Assembly: GCF_004295645.1 (NCBI RefSeq)
Contig: NZ_CP034752.1
Location: 1,860,001 to 1,924,000, forward strand
DNA length: 64,000 nucleotides
DNA from: Limnobaculum zhutongyuii
GTDB taxonomy: Bacteria > Pseudomonadota > Gammaproteobacteria > Enterobacterales > Enterobacteriaceae
Direction of reading: 5' to 3'
Under the pieces are notes generated by a model that ran no database searches, had not been told where the DNA came from, and was given only the letters and a program-made list of their open reading frames with translations. A program made the translations under genes and the position numbers. Below are positions 1 through 8,605 of this stretch, one piece after another. Position 1 is the first letter of the stretch, and each line of letters begins with the position of its first letter.

Positions 1-1236
1 AATAATCCCTTTCTCTTTAGCGATCTGATGCCAGTCGCTAAACTCTTCCAGCAATAAGTCGTATATCGATTCATCCGTCATTGAGGCAAAATTATCAATA
101 GAAAAGAAATTGGTATTATCAAGCAGCCTGTCGGTAAAGTTATCCAGTTTTTCCAAAATGCCATAGTTGGAACCACCCAGACCAACAAACTTCCAGAAAA
201 TCGGATAATTTGCAGAACGGCGGATGGCATCTTTAATCGCACGGGTTTTACTGATTCCACCATCAGTTATAAACACGATATATACCGGCATATCGCTGTT
301 CTTAAAGTAGTCGACAATCTCTTCCATAACGGGCGGCTCATTGTTAGTGCCACCTAAACCAGGCAGAATTTCCCATGCGGAACGTTTTTTTGCATTCTGA
401 ATGGAATCAATATATCCATCTAAATTATCCAGGGTTACATCCGGATATTTACTGTGTTTCGCTGCAAATCCCCAGATATCCATACTGCCATCATCATCAA
501 ACTGAACGGCTAAAACCGCAATCCGGTCAAGAACCGCCTGCACATTACCCCTTCTGAATTCTCCCGTCATCGAACCGGAGGCATCCAGTACAAAAGCGAC
601 CCTGGCTCGAATGGATTGAAGATTATGCTTTTCCAGACTCACGGTAACTTTTTTAGCTAAACTGACCAGACGAGGTGCTTTATCCTGAATTTTCTTTTCC
701 AGATTGATTGTTGGCTGAACGGGTTTAGTCTCGTTGGGTGAAACATCAACACCATAATTAATGGCCAGAGGTTCCAAACCGCCATTAAATCCCTGCCCTT
801 GTGCCCGAAATTTCCAGTCGCCCTTGTGTCGATATATCTCGCCTATGATAAGCGCCTTTTCTTGTCTTAACTGAAGAGGCATTTCAAAAGATGCGATGCC
901 TTGTATATTGAGTCTCAGACTATTTAAACTGGCCACCGAGTCCGGGCCATCAATGACTAACGTAATCGCAATTTTATTAATATCAGTATCGATCTTATTC
1001 AGATCAACGAGAAACTGGCTGCTCTCATTGGATGTCTGCAATGTCAGGCTTTGATTCGGAGTTGATGGTTGATTAAAAAAAATGAAATCGTTATCTCCTC
1101 TAACCTTATTATCCGCATTTAACATAAAAGCGGATGGATCAACTTCGCTCTGAAATCCCTGACGCTTTGGATAGCTAAGCGTCAGGCATAAAGATGTTGT
1201 ACTTAACTGAATATTTTGTCCTGACTGCAGTTCCAT
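1..1236 (-). CDS. terF: TerF-like protein (TerD domain + VWA domain), cut at the left edge
   Basis: I translated this from the reverse strand: 412 codons remain open from an ATG at 1234-1236 to the window edge. An AAGGA ribosome binding site lies about 8 nt upstream of the start. Residues 1 to about 170 resemble a TerD/CABP fold. Residues about 210-400 form a von Willebrand A domain with the metal-site motif D218-A-S-G-S222, a conserved G-T-N near 296-298, and T-D at 324-325. The TerD+VWA order is that of TerF from tellurite-resistance (ter) clusters, whose biochemical role is unclear; links to metal-dependent stress and phage response have been proposed. TerF proteins are close to this length, so probably only the last residue or two is missing. 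No other ter gene is in the window; they may lie to the left. An orphan TerD-VWA protein is also possible. Confidence 0.75.
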   Translation of the reverse strand, partial: MELQSGQNIQLSTTSLCLTLSYPKRQGFQSEVDPSAFMLNADNKVRGDNDFIFFNQPSTPNQSLTLQTSNESSQFLVDLNKIDTDINKIAITLVIDGPDSVASLNSLRLNIQGIASFEMPLQLRQEKALIIGEIYRHKGDWKFRAQGQGFNGGLEPLAINYGVDVSPNETKPVQPTINLEKKIQDKAPRLVSLAKKVTVSLEKHNLQSIRARVAFVLDASGSMTGEFRRGNVQAVLDRIAVLAVQFDDDGSMDIWGFAAKHSKYPDVTLDNLDGYIDSIQNAKKRSAWEILPGLGGTNNEPPVMEEIVDYFKNSDMPVYIVFITDGGISKTRAIKDAIRRSANYPIFWKFVGLGGSNYGILEKLDNFTDRLLDNTNFFSIDNFASMTDESIYDLLLEEFSDWHQIAKEKGII

Positions 1237-1422
1237 ATTTTAGTCCTTTAATGATTCATTGTTCATTTAACGGATTTATTATCCTGATGGGTAAGTTTCA
1301 GTATTATTCACCTCTAATGCAATAAACTTAATAAAATTAAATTCATAGCGTTTTATAATCAGCTATTCTATGCTTTTCAAACTGTGAGCAATACTTAGCT
1401 ATCGATATAAGGAATAGCGAAC

Positions 1423-1977
1423 ATGATTCGATATCAACGTGCTACTCCAGATAATTACCCGGATATTCTGGAAGTCGCTGAGCCCTTTTATCCTGATACT
1501 AAAGGCGGCGATCGTTCCCAAGGTTTTCTGGATAAGCGCTTCACTACGGCCATGTTGTCATCAATTAATCAACGATTAGGATTATTGATAGCTGAAGATA
1601 ATAAACAACAGATTCTGGGATTTTTGGGTTTGTCGCCCTTTTCTGACGGTTCACCTTCTCCGGTTGTTGATTCAATGCTGAAAACATTAATCCATACTCT
1701 CCAATCAGAGCTTCTGGATAAACCTTTTATATTTGGCCCTGTTTGCATATCGAGACAGGCGGCAGGATTGGGGATATTTAAAGGTTTGTATCAATATATG
1801 TGGCAATATTTATCCCCAGCCCAATACCAAACGGGTTTTGCTTTTATTAATCAGGATAATCTACATTCACTAAATGCACATACTAAAGGGTTATCAGCAG
1901 AGATCGTTGGTGAGTTTAATCATCAATTATCCAGCTATTATATTGTTCGCTACCTACGTCCTTTAGACCATTCATAG
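1423..1977 (+). CDS. GNAT-family N-acetyltransferase
   Basis: This encodes 184 residues. The central motif FGPVCISRQAAGLGIFKGL carries the R/Q-x-x-G-x-G/A pattern that binds the acetyl-CoA pyrophosphate in GNAT enzymes. The later stretch GFAFINQDNLHSLNAHTKGL fits motif B, with its usual N followed by an aromatic or histidine near the C terminus. The ATG follows AAGGA by about 8 nt. The gene is divergent from the TerF-like gene across a 186-nt gap, with tcyP downstream on the same strand after 199 nt. The substrate cannot be read from the sequence. It could act on small molecules, antibiotics or a protein N terminus. Family confidence is good; specific function is unknown. Confidence 0.7.
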   Translation: MIRYQRATPDNYPDILEVAEPFYPDTKGGDRSQGFLDKRFTTAMLSSINQRLGLLIAEDNKQQILGFLGLSPFSDGSPSPVVDSMLKTLIHTLQSELLDKPFIFGPVCISRQAAGLGIFKGLYQYMWQYLSPAQYQTGFAFINQDNLHSLNAHTKGLSAEIVGEFNHQLSSYYIVRYLRPLDHS

Positions 1978-2176
1978 CAGCTATCGCTCTCAACGGTGAT
2001 GACTATCATAAATAAATGCCATATTAATCATTAAGATACTTTTTTATATACAATTAAACAGCATAAACAATACTATTTTGCTATAAGTAGTAATATTGCT
2101 TAACTGTTACAATACTTCCACGCAATATCTATTGCTTACTATCTGAACAGAATAATAATTTTGACTGAGGTCGGGA

Positions 2177-3568
2177 ATGAACATACCGTTAATTATAAAT
2201 GTGCTGGTTTTTATAGCGTTGCTATTTCTTCTGGCGCAAACACGTCATACCAATTGGAGTCTGGCGAAAAAAGTGCTGATCGGCCTGATTGTCGGCGTTA
2301 TTTTTGGTTTAGGATTACAGCTGGTTTATGGTGCGAATAGCCCTATCCTGAAAGAATCCATCTCCTGGTTTAATATTGTCGGTAATGGTTACGTTCAGTT
2401 GTTACAGATGATTGTTATGCCGTTAGTTTTCGTCTCTATTTTGAGTGCAGTAGCGAAACTACATAACGCATCTTCATTAGGAAAAATCAGTTTCCTGACT
2501 ATTGGTATCCTGCTGTTTACCACCATGATCGCCGCATTTATCGGTATTATGATTACTCTGCTGTTTGGCCTCTCAGCGGAAGGTTTGGTTCAGGGCGCTC
2601 AGGAAACTGCACGTCTGGGAGCGATTGAATCTAACTATATGGGCAAAGTTGCCGATCTGACAACGCCTCAGCTGATTCTTTCTTTCATTCCTAAAAACCC
2701 GTTTGCCGATCTGACCGGTGCCAGCCCAACCTCAATTATCAGCGTGGTTATTTTCGCTGCTTTCCTGGGTGTTGCTTCATTACAGCTGTTAAAAGATGAT
2801 GAAGTTAAAGGTCAACGCGTTCTGACGGCAATTGATACGCTGCAATCATGGGTAATGAAGCTGGTTCGTTTAGTGATTAAACTAACTCCTTATGGTGTTC
2901 TGGCGTTGATGACTAAAGTGGTTGCCGGTTCTAACATTCAGGATCTAATTAAACTAGGTAGCTTTATCGTGGCATCCTACATCGCGCTAGCGCTGATGTT
3001 TGTGGTACATGGTATTCTGTTGACCTTCAGCGGTATTAATCCGATTAAATTCTTTAAGAAAGTACTGCCAGTATTAACCTTTGCGTTTACCAGCCGTTCC
3101 AGTGCTGCCAGTATCCCGATGAACGTTGAAGCCCAAACTCGTCGTTTAGGCGTGCCAGAAACTATCGCCAGCTTCTCTGCATCATTTGGTGCCACTATTG
3201 GTCAAAATGGTTGTGCGGGTATTTACCCGGCGATGTTAGCCGTTATGGTTGCGCCAACCGTCGGTATTAACCCATTTGACCCTATGTGGATCGCGACTCT
3301 GGTTGCTATCGTTACCGTTAGCTCAGCTGGCGTTGCCGGTGTGGGCGGTGGCGCTACCTTCGCTGCACTGATTGTGTTACCAACCATGGGCCTGCCGGTT
3401 ACGCTGGTTGCCCTGCTGATTTCAGTTGAGCCGTTGATCGATATGGGCCGTACTGCACTGAACGTTAATGGTGCAATGACTGCCGGTACTATCACCAGTC
3501 AAATTCTGAAAGAAACGGATAAAAGCGTTTTTGAATCAGAAGAAGATGGCGAATTAGCTCACCGTTAA
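2177..3568 (+). CDS. tcyP: L-cystine:cation symporter TcyP
   Basis: The 463-residue product has the length of E. coli TcyP (YdjN) and belongs to the dicarboxylate/amino acid:cation symporter family. It imports L-cystine across the inner membrane. Hydrophobic helices run throughout. The family signature regions are visible: a serine-rich hairpin (TFAFTSRSSAASIPMN) and the downstream segments SFGATIGQNGCAGIYPAML and VGGGATFAALIVLPTMGLPV. In E. coli this gene is in the CysB regulon and responds to sulfur limitation; I could not identify a CysB site by eye in the 199-nt upstream gap. It is monocistronic, ending at a hairpin at 3594-3611. Confidence 0.93.
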   Translation: MNIPLIINVLVFIALLFLLAQTRHTNWSLAKKVLIGLIVGVIFGLGLQLVYGANSPILKESISWFNIVGNGYVQLLQMIVMPLVFVSILSAVAKLHNASSLGKISFLTIGILLFTTMIAAFIGIMITLLFGLSAEGLVQGAQETARLGAIESNYMGKVADLTTPQLILSFIPKNPFADLTGASPTSIISVVIFAAFLGVASLQLLKDDEVKGQRVLTAIDTLQSWVMKLVRLVIKLTPYGVLALMTKVVAGSNIQDLIKLGSFIVASYIALALMFVVHGILLTFSGINPIKFFKKVLPVLTFAFTSRSSAASIPMNVEAQTRRLGVPETIASFSASFGATIGQNGCAGIYPAMLAVMVAPTVGINPFDPMWIATLVAIVTVSSAGVAGVGGGATFAALIVLPTMGLPVTLVALLISVEPLIDMGRTALNVNGAMTAGTITSQILKETDKSVFESEEDGELAHR

Positions 3569-3593
3569 TCTGAAACTTATCAGAGTAAAATAG

Positions 3594-3611
3594 TGCAGCC
3601 TGCGGGCTGCA
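3594..3611 (+). terminator. Rho-independent terminator after tcyP
   Basis: Arms TGCAGCC and GGCTGCA enclose the stable loop TGCG and are followed by TTATTATTT. It begins 26 nt past the tcyP stop codon. Confidence 0.75.
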
Positions 3612-3745
3612 TTATTATTTCCAGCCCCTTAATTACCTCAAGATACAAATTTTCCCACCTATTACAGCCATCTTCTTTTCACTGATTTAACCTGATGGTA
3701 AGGTACCGGTATTACAAAAATATTATGTTTTTATAGGGATAAAGG

Positions 3746-4111
3746 ATGCGTTGTTTTAATCATCAGGATGTTGAGGCTATTGGTACTTGTAAAGCATGTC
3801 ACAAAGGGTTATGCCCTGATTGTGCAAACGATATGGGCCATGGTTTAGCTTGCGCAGGTAAACATGAAGACGTTGTTGAAACTTACAATACGATTATTCA
3901 AAGAAATGCCAAAGTCTATTCGGCAGCACCTAAAAATATTTTGATCGCCCCCATTTTTTATCTTTTTATGGGATTGGTATTTGCCTACTTTGGCTATAAA
4001 GACGGCAGTATGACGAATCTTCCATTTATCATGGGAGCGGGATTCATTGTTTTTGGTATCGTTATTTTTGTACGCAACTACTCGCTGTTTAAGTCGAATC
4101 CAAAAAACTAA
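3746..4111 (+). CDS. B-box zinc-finger membrane protein
   Basis: This encodes 121 residues. The N terminus has a B-box-like zinc-binding pattern: C3-x2-H6, C15-x2-C18, C23-x2-C26, then H32 and H40. A short linker leads to two predicted membrane helices at about residues 65-84 and 92-112. The layout matches small bacterial proteins annotated as B-box zinc finger or rhomboid-associated proteins, with the finger in the cytoplasm; no function is established. The ATG is preceded by AGGGATAAAGG. The gene stands alone between two terminators (3594-3611 and 4136-4161), so it is probably a single transcription unit. Domain call is solid; role unknown. Confidence 0.7.
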   Translation: MRCFNHQDVEAIGTCKACHKGLCPDCANDMGHGLACAGKHEDVVETYNTIIQRNAKVYSAAPKNILIAPIFYLFMGLVFAYFGYKDGSMTNLPFIMGAGFIVFGIVIFVRNYSLFKSNPKN

Positions 4112-4135
4112 CTTGTTATCTGTCTGAACGGTATT

Positions 4136-4161
4136 AACCCACTTTACCTAACAAGTGGGTT
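4136..4161 (+). terminator. Rho-independent terminator after the B-box gene
   Basis: Arms AACCCACTT and AAGTGGGTT, extended by one T-A pair, enclose an 8-nt loop and are followed by TATATTTTT. Confidence 0.8.
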
Positions 4162-4291
4162 ATATTTTTACTATCTTACATAACCTGAAGAAGCTAGAAA
4201 TTTAAAAAGATAATTTCTGCTAGAATGATTAAGTCATTGTCATCTATCTATCGAATAACCCATGCGTTATACGCAACCAGAGGAACGCTCG

Positions 4292-4633
4292 ATGAAAAAA
4301 TCTCTACTGCTATTGACGGCTACCATGCTGTTAGCTCCATTAACAACGTTCGCTGCAACCTGTGATGAGATTAAAGCTGAGATAGCTCAGAAAATTATTA
4401 ACAATGGCGTACCTGAATCCGGATTCCAACTGAACGTAGTTCCTGTTGAGCAAACAGAACAGGCCGGTGAAACAGTAGTCGGTAATTGTGAACACGGTAA
4501 ACAGAAGATTATTTATGCGAAACATCAGGCATCAGAAGCGGCCCCTTCAGCATCTGATAGTAATATTTCAGAAAAAACGCCTGTGGTAGAAGATACTGAG
4601 CATCCGGATCTTCAGCCTCAAACCCAACCATAG
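4292..4633 (+). CDS. DUF1161 periplasmic protein (YnfD-like)
   Basis: I start this at the ATG at 4292 rather than the in-frame ATG at 4262. AGAGGAA lies just upstream of 4292, and the protein then begins MKKSLLLLTATMLL, a classic signal peptide cleaved after TTFAA. This gives 113 residues. The mature region CDEIKAEIAQKIINNGVP...GNCEHGKQKIIY has the two conserved cysteines and the N-N-G-V-P block of the DUF1161 family (E. coli YnfD), small exported proteins of unknown function. The C-terminal 35 or so residues are low-complexity Ser/Pro/Glu and look disordered. It ends at the terminator 4656-4674. Confidence 0.75.
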   Translation: MKKSLLLLTATMLLAPLTTFAATCDEIKAEIAQKIINNGVPESGFQLNVVPVEQTEQAGETVVGNCEHGKQKIIYAKHQASEAAPSASDSNISEKTPVVEDTEHPDLQPQTQP

Positions 4634-4655
4634 CACTGTTTTCTTCCCTTGTTTT

Positions 4656-4677
4656 AGCCCTCTTTTTGAGGGCTTTT
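4656..4677 (+). terminator. Rho-independent terminator after the DUF1161 gene
   Basis: Arms AGCCCTC and GAGGGCT pair perfectly around TTTTT and are followed by TTT. Confidence 0.8.
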
Positions 4678-4715
4678 ATCTAATATCCCCATTATTTGTA
4701 TGCTATCTATTGATA

Positions 4716-4735
4716 AACAAATAAATTTATTTGTT
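4716..4735. repeat. 20-bp perfect palindrome
   Basis: The half-site AACAAATAAA is followed immediately by its exact reverse complement, with no spacer. It lies about 330 nt upstream of the first osm gene. It could be a regulator site or an AT-rich cruciform; nothing recognised binds this sequence. Confidence 0.6.
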
Positions 4736-4872
4736 ACGGTGTAACTTATTTTTTGTAAAAAAAGTTAAATTTCTTCTAACGCAGTGATAACAAGGGCTGT
4801 AGCGAAGAATACTATTAATTTCATCTGAATTAATTCACCTGATAATTTGGCATTGGCTCAAACATGATGTTA

Positions 4873-4886
4873 TACCTTTAAAGGTA
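4873..4886. repeat. 14-bp perfect palindrome
   Basis: The sequence TACCTTTAAAGGTA is a perfect palindrome about 175 nt upstream of the osm operon start. It is a candidate operator only. Confidence 0.45.
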
Positions 4887-5061
4887 CGATGAGTTGAGGA
4901 AATGCTGCCGCTCATCTATAAATTAATATTTTTTGCTGAACACTTCCGAAATATTCAATGTTTTCTCTATTTTCGTTTAGCTAATACCCATTAGTGACGA
5001 TTTTTTTGTTGCCTGAAGAATTGTTCACTCATAGTTAACTCTATCCTGGGGGATAAAATAT

Positions 5062-5778
5062 ATGCATAAATCCGCGTTACTAAAACGCATCATGATAGGA
5101 GGCCTGCTGTTTATCGCTGTGCTTGCCCTACTGATTTACGGCATTGGTATGGATACACTGAAACTTCACGCAGAAGATCTGACCTATCTCGGTAAGCAAC
5201 ATATGTTTCTTGTCGGATGTTCTATGTTTCTGGCGCTGATTGTTGGCTTGCCGAGCGGCGTGTTGTTAAGCCGTCCTTTTGCTCATCGTTGGGCTGAATC
5301 GGCTATGCAGGTATTTAATGTAGGTAATACATTGCCACCATTAGCCGTACTGGCGCTGGCCATGGTTGTGGTGGGGATTGGTGATAAACCCGCTATCTTT
5401 GCTCTTTTTCTGGCGTCACTGTTACCGATTGTTCGTAACACCTATTCAGGACTTCGTTCGATTCCACCTTCATTAATTGAAGCAGCCAACAGTATCGGCA
5501 TGACACCCATGCAGCGCTTAATGAAAGTGGAATTACCCAATGCTTTACCTGTGATTATGTCCGGGGTTCGCGTTTCTGCCGCCATCAATGTGGGTACCGT
5601 ACCGCTAACCTTCCTGATTGGCGCCAGTAGTTTTGGTGAACTGATTTTTCCCGGAATATATCTGAATAACTTCCCATTGCTCATTCTTGGTGCGGCAGCA
5701 ACCGCCATTATTGCCTTAGCTCTGGATACCCTTCTTGCGGGTCTTAGCTATGTGCTGAGTCCACAACTGGTGAAATAA
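5062..5778 (+). CDS. osmW: Osmoprotectant ABC transporter permease (OsmW/YehW-like)
   Basis: The 238-residue inner-membrane protein has about six hydrophobic helices. The binding-protein-dependent permease EAA loop is visible as EAANSIGMTPMQRLMKVELPNALPVIMSG. It resembles OsmW of the Salmonella OsmU system and YehW of E. coli, one of the two permeases that import compatible solutes such as glycine betaine. The ATG follows a GGGGGA element. It is the first gene of a four-gene operon: permease, binding protein, permease, ATPase. Assigning W rather than Y rests on position and overall resemblance, so the two permease symbols could be exchanged. Confidence 0.82.
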   Translation: MHKSALLKRIMIGGLLFIAVLALLIYGIGMDTLKLHAEDLTYLGKQHMFLVGCSMFLALIVGLPSGVLLSRPFAHRWAESAMQVFNVGNTLPPLAVLALAMVVVGIGDKPAIFALFLASLLPIVRNTYSGLRSIPPSLIEAANSIGMTPMQRLMKVELPNALPVIMSGVRVSAAINVGTVPLTFLIGASSFGELIFPGIYLNNFPLLILGAAATAIIALALDTLLAGLSYVLSPQLVK

Positions 5779-5811
5779 GTCAGATACATATCACAACAGA
5801 CTTGGATAATT

Positions 5812-6741
5812 ATGATTAAATTAAAACAACGATACCAACAATGGGGACGAACGGTGAAGTTCAGTGTATTAAGTGCACTGTTATTAACCAGCGTTACCGT
5901 TCATGCAGCCCCTTTGGTGCTGGCAAGTAAAAACTTTACTGAACAGCACATTCTTTCTGCTATTACTGTTCAATACCTGGCAACTAAAGGTATTGACGTC
6001 ACCCCTAAAACTGACCTCGCCTCTACGATTATTCGTAACGCCATGCTTAATAAGCAGGTGGATATTGCCTGGGAATATACCGGTACTTCACTGATTGTGT
6101 ATAACCACATTCACGAATCGATGTCTTCAGAAGAAACCTATAACACAGTAAAAAAACTAGATGCTAAACAGGGTATTGTCTGGCTGGAACCAGCAAAAAT
6201 GAATAATACCTATGCCTTTGCCATGCAGCGTACCAGAGCGGAAAAAGAGAATATCAGCACCCTTTCACAGCTGGTTGATCGCATTACTCAAATCCAAAAA
6301 ACTGATGCTAAGCATAACTGGATGGTGGCTTTCGATCCTGAGTTTGTTAACCGTTCTGATGGTCTGAAACCCATGCAGGATACTTACCAGTTGAATCTGG
6401 AACGCCCACAAATCCGCCAAATGGACCCAGGATTGGTATATAACGCCATTCGTGATGGCTTTGTTGACGCTGGCCTGATTTATACCACTGACGGACGAGT
6501 CAATGGCTTTGATCTGAAAGTGCTTGAAGATGATAAAGGTTTCTTTCCAAGTTACGCTGTCACGCCTACCGTTCGGGCAGAGGTACTAAATGCTAAGCCA
6601 GAGCTGGCGGAGGCGCTAAATACCCTCTCCCGACTGTTAGATAATGATGTCATCTCGGCCCTGAACGCCAAAGTGGATATTGAACACCAATCTGCTGAAC
6701 GGGTTGCCACTCAATTCTTAAAAGACAACGGTTTGCTTTAA
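5812..6741 (+). CDS. osmX: Osmoprotectant ABC transporter substrate-binding protein
   Basis: The 309-residue protein begins with a signal peptide (hydrophobic FSVLSALLLTSVTV, cleavage after HA near residue 32). The mature start APLVLASKNFTEQHIL is typical of the OpuAC/ProX/YehZ fold that binds glycine betaine, choline or related quaternary amines in the periplasm. The aromatic residues that would cage the ligand cannot be placed reliably by eye. The gene lies 33 nt after the first permease and its stop codon overlaps the AAGGAGG ribosome binding site of the next gene, so translation is probably coupled. Confidence 0.85.
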   Translation: MIKLKQRYQQWGRTVKFSVLSALLLTSVTVHAAPLVLASKNFTEQHILSAITVQYLATKGIDVTPKTDLASTIIRNAMLNKQVDIAWEYTGTSLIVYNHIHESMSSEETYNTVKKLDAKQGIVWLEPAKMNNTYAFAMQRTRAEKENISTLSQLVDRITQIQKTDAKHNWMVAFDPEFVNRSDGLKPMQDTYQLNLERPQIRQMDPGLVYNAIRDGFVDAGLIYTTDGRVNGFDLKVLEDDKGFFPSYAVTPTVRAEVLNAKPELAEALNTLSRLLDNDVISALNAKVDIEHQSAERVATQFLKDNGLL

Positions 6742-6751
6742 GGAGGCAATG

Positions 6752-7399
6752 ATGGAAACCCTTTCCTATATGTGGCAAGACGCTGGTTATATCGCCGGCT
6801 TAACCGCACAACATATGCTTCTGGTAAGTATTGCCGTAGGTCTGGCAATTGTTATCGGTGTCCCCCTGGGCATTCTGATTGTGCGTCATAAATGGCTGGC
6901 AACACCGGTACTGAGCCTGGCGACGGTGGTATTAACCATCCCTTCTATCGCCTTGTTCGGCCTGATGATCCCTATCTTCTCTATCATTGGTCAGGGGATT
7001 GGCTTTGTCCCTGCGGTAACCGCGGTATTTTTATACTCTCTGTTACCCATAGTGCGTAATACCCATATTGCGCTGAGTAATTTACCCGGTGGGCTGAGAG
7101 AAGCAGGTCGTGGGATTGGTATGACATTCTGGCAGCGTTTGCGTTGGGTTGAAATCCCGATGTCTTTGCCGGTGATTTTTGGTGGTGTACGCACCGCAGT
7201 TGTAATGAATATCGGTGTTATGGCTATTGCAGCCGTTATTGGTGCCGGTGGATTAGGCCTGCTGTTATTGCATGGCATCAGTCGAAGCGATCCGCGTTTA
7301 TTAATTGCCGGGGCGGTTATGATCAGCCTGTTGGCGATCGCGATGGACTGGTTATTACACCGTTTACAAATTGCCCTGACGCCTAAAGGAATTCGATAA
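6752..7399 (+). CDS. osmY: Osmoprotectant ABC transporter permease (OsmY/YehY-like)
   Basis: I choose the second of two adjacent ATGs (6752, not 6749) because it sits 5 nt from the AAGGAGG box instead of 2. The protein is then 215 residues. It is a polytopic membrane protein with the permease motif EAGRGIGMTFWQRLRWVEIPMSLPVIFGG and a closing IGAGGLG region, both typical of this family. It forms the second transmembrane half of the transporter. Its stop codon overlaps the ATG of the ATPase gene (TAATG). The name follows the Salmonella osm operon and is unrelated to the periplasmic OsmY of E. coli. Confidence 0.82.
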   Translation: METLSYMWQDAGYIAGLTAQHMLLVSIAVGLAIVIGVPLGILIVRHKWLATPVLSLATVVLTIPSIALFGLMIPIFSIIGQGIGFVPAVTAVFLYSLLPIVRNTHIALSNLPGGLREAGRGIGMTFWQRLRWVEIPMSLPVIFGGVRTAVVMNIGVMAIAAVIGAGGLGLLLLHGISRSDPRLLIAGAVMISLLAIAMDWLLHRLQIALTPKGIR

Positions 7400-8538
7400 T
7401 GATTAAATTAGAAAATCTGACAAAACAGTTTAAACAAAAAAGTGGTAAGGCGTTTAATGCCGTTGATAACATCAATTTGCATGTCCCTGCCGGTGAAATG
7501 TGCGTTCTGTTAGGACCATCCGGTTGTGGTAAAACCACTACACTGAAAATGATCAATCGCCTGATTACCCCTAGCAGTGGCCGTATTCTGATTAACGGCG
7601 AAGATACTTCAGGTCTGGATACCGTTACCCTACGCCGTAAAATTGGTTATGTAATCCAACAAATTGGTCTGTTCCCTAATATGACCATTGAAGAAAACAT
7701 TACTATCGTACCGCGCATGTTGGGTTGGGATAAAAAAGCTTGTAAAGAACGAGCCCGTGAACTGATGGATATGGTCGCGCTTGATCCAAATCGTTTCCTG
7801 AAGCGCTACCCTAAAGAGATGTCGGGTGGCCAGCAGCAGCGTATCGGTGTTATTCGTGCTCTGGCTGCGGATCCTCCGGTGTTGCTGATGGATGAGCCTT
7901 TTGGTGCTGTTGACCCCATCAACCGTGAGTCAATCCAAAACGAATTCCAGGAGATGCAGCGTAAGCTGAAGAAAACCGTTATTCTGGTAAGTCATGATAT
8001 CGATGAAGCACTGAAGCTTGGCGACCGTATTGCTATCTTCCGTCAGGGAAAAATTGTTCAGTGTGCTACTCCGGATGAATTACTGGCTAAACCTTCTGAT
8101 GAGTTTGTTGGTTCATTCGTTGGTCAGGACCGTACCTTGAAACGTCTGCTATTAGTTCAGGCCGGTGACGTTACCGATATGCAAGAAACCTTAACTGTTC
8201 GTCGCTCTACGCCTCTCAGTGAAGCATTCACCATTATGGATGACAATGATATGCGCTCTATCATTGTGGTCAATGATGATGAAAAACCACTGGGCTTTAT
8301 TAAACGCCGTGAAGCTCGAGGGGCTGAAGGTCTGTGCGGTGAGTTAACTCACCCGATCACCATTACTGCCAGAGCGGAAGATAACCTGCGGGTAGTATTG
8401 TCAAAACTTTATGAGCATAACCTGGTGTGGATGCCGATTGTGGATGAGGAAGGACGCTACAGTGGTGAGATCTCTCAGGATTATATTGCCAGTTATCTGA
8501 GTTCCGGACGTACCAAACGGAAGATTTCTGCTGCTTAA
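7399..8538 (+). CDS. osmV: Osmoprotectant ABC transporter ATPase with CBS domains
   Basis: This 379-residue protein powers the transporter. Visible motifs are Walker A GPSGCGKTT (39-47), the ABC signature MSGGQQQR (141-148) and Walker B VLLMDEPF (161-168), followed by the H-loop (SHDIDEA). From about residue 255 the C terminus contains a pair of CBS motifs, which in OpuA-type transporters sense ionic strength or nucleotides and gate transport. It is the last gene of the operon and starts on the stop codon of the preceding permease. A strong terminator follows 30 nt after the stop. Confidence 0.88.
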   Translation: MIKLENLTKQFKQKSGKAFNAVDNINLHVPAGEMCVLLGPSGCGKTTTLKMINRLITPSSGRILINGEDTSGLDTVTLRRKIGYVIQQIGLFPNMTIEENITIVPRMLGWDKKACKERARELMDMVALDPNRFLKRYPKEMSGGQQQRIGVIRALAADPPVLLMDEPFGAVDPINRESIQNEFQEMQRKLKKTVILVSHDIDEALKLGDRIAIFRQGKIVQCATPDELLAKPSDEFVGSFVGQDRTLKRLLLVQAGDVTDMQETLTVRRSTPLSEAFTIMDDNDMRSIIVVNDDEKPLGFIKRREARGAEGLCGELTHPITITARAEDNLRVVLSKLYEHNLVWMPIVDEEGRYSGEISQDYIASYLSSGRTKRKISAA

Positions 8539-8568
8539 GTGACATCGTCACTTATAATGAATATTAAA

Positions 8569-8590
8569 AGCGCCGGGCAGGCGCTTTTTT
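8569..8590 (+). terminator. Terminator after the osm operon
   Basis: Arms AGCGCC and GGCGCT enclose GGGCA, with AAAA before and TTTTT after. It lies between converging osmV and ydfG and could serve both strands. Confidence 0.85.
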
Positions 8591-8605
8591 ATTCTGATTA
8601 ACTGA

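Larger units (their letters stand above)
4678..5061. other. Intergenic region upstream of the osm operon
   Basis: No open frame with a ribosome binding site is visible on either strand of this AT-rich stretch. It must contain the promoter of the osm operon, but I cannot place it confidently. It holds two perfect palindromes (4716-4735 and 4873-4886), listed separately. Confidence 0.6.

Noticed and set aside
1..557. Two short frames within the TerF-like gene (reverse 78-263 and plus 375-557)
   Set aside because: They are shadows of the large reverse frame that runs from 1236 off the left edge.
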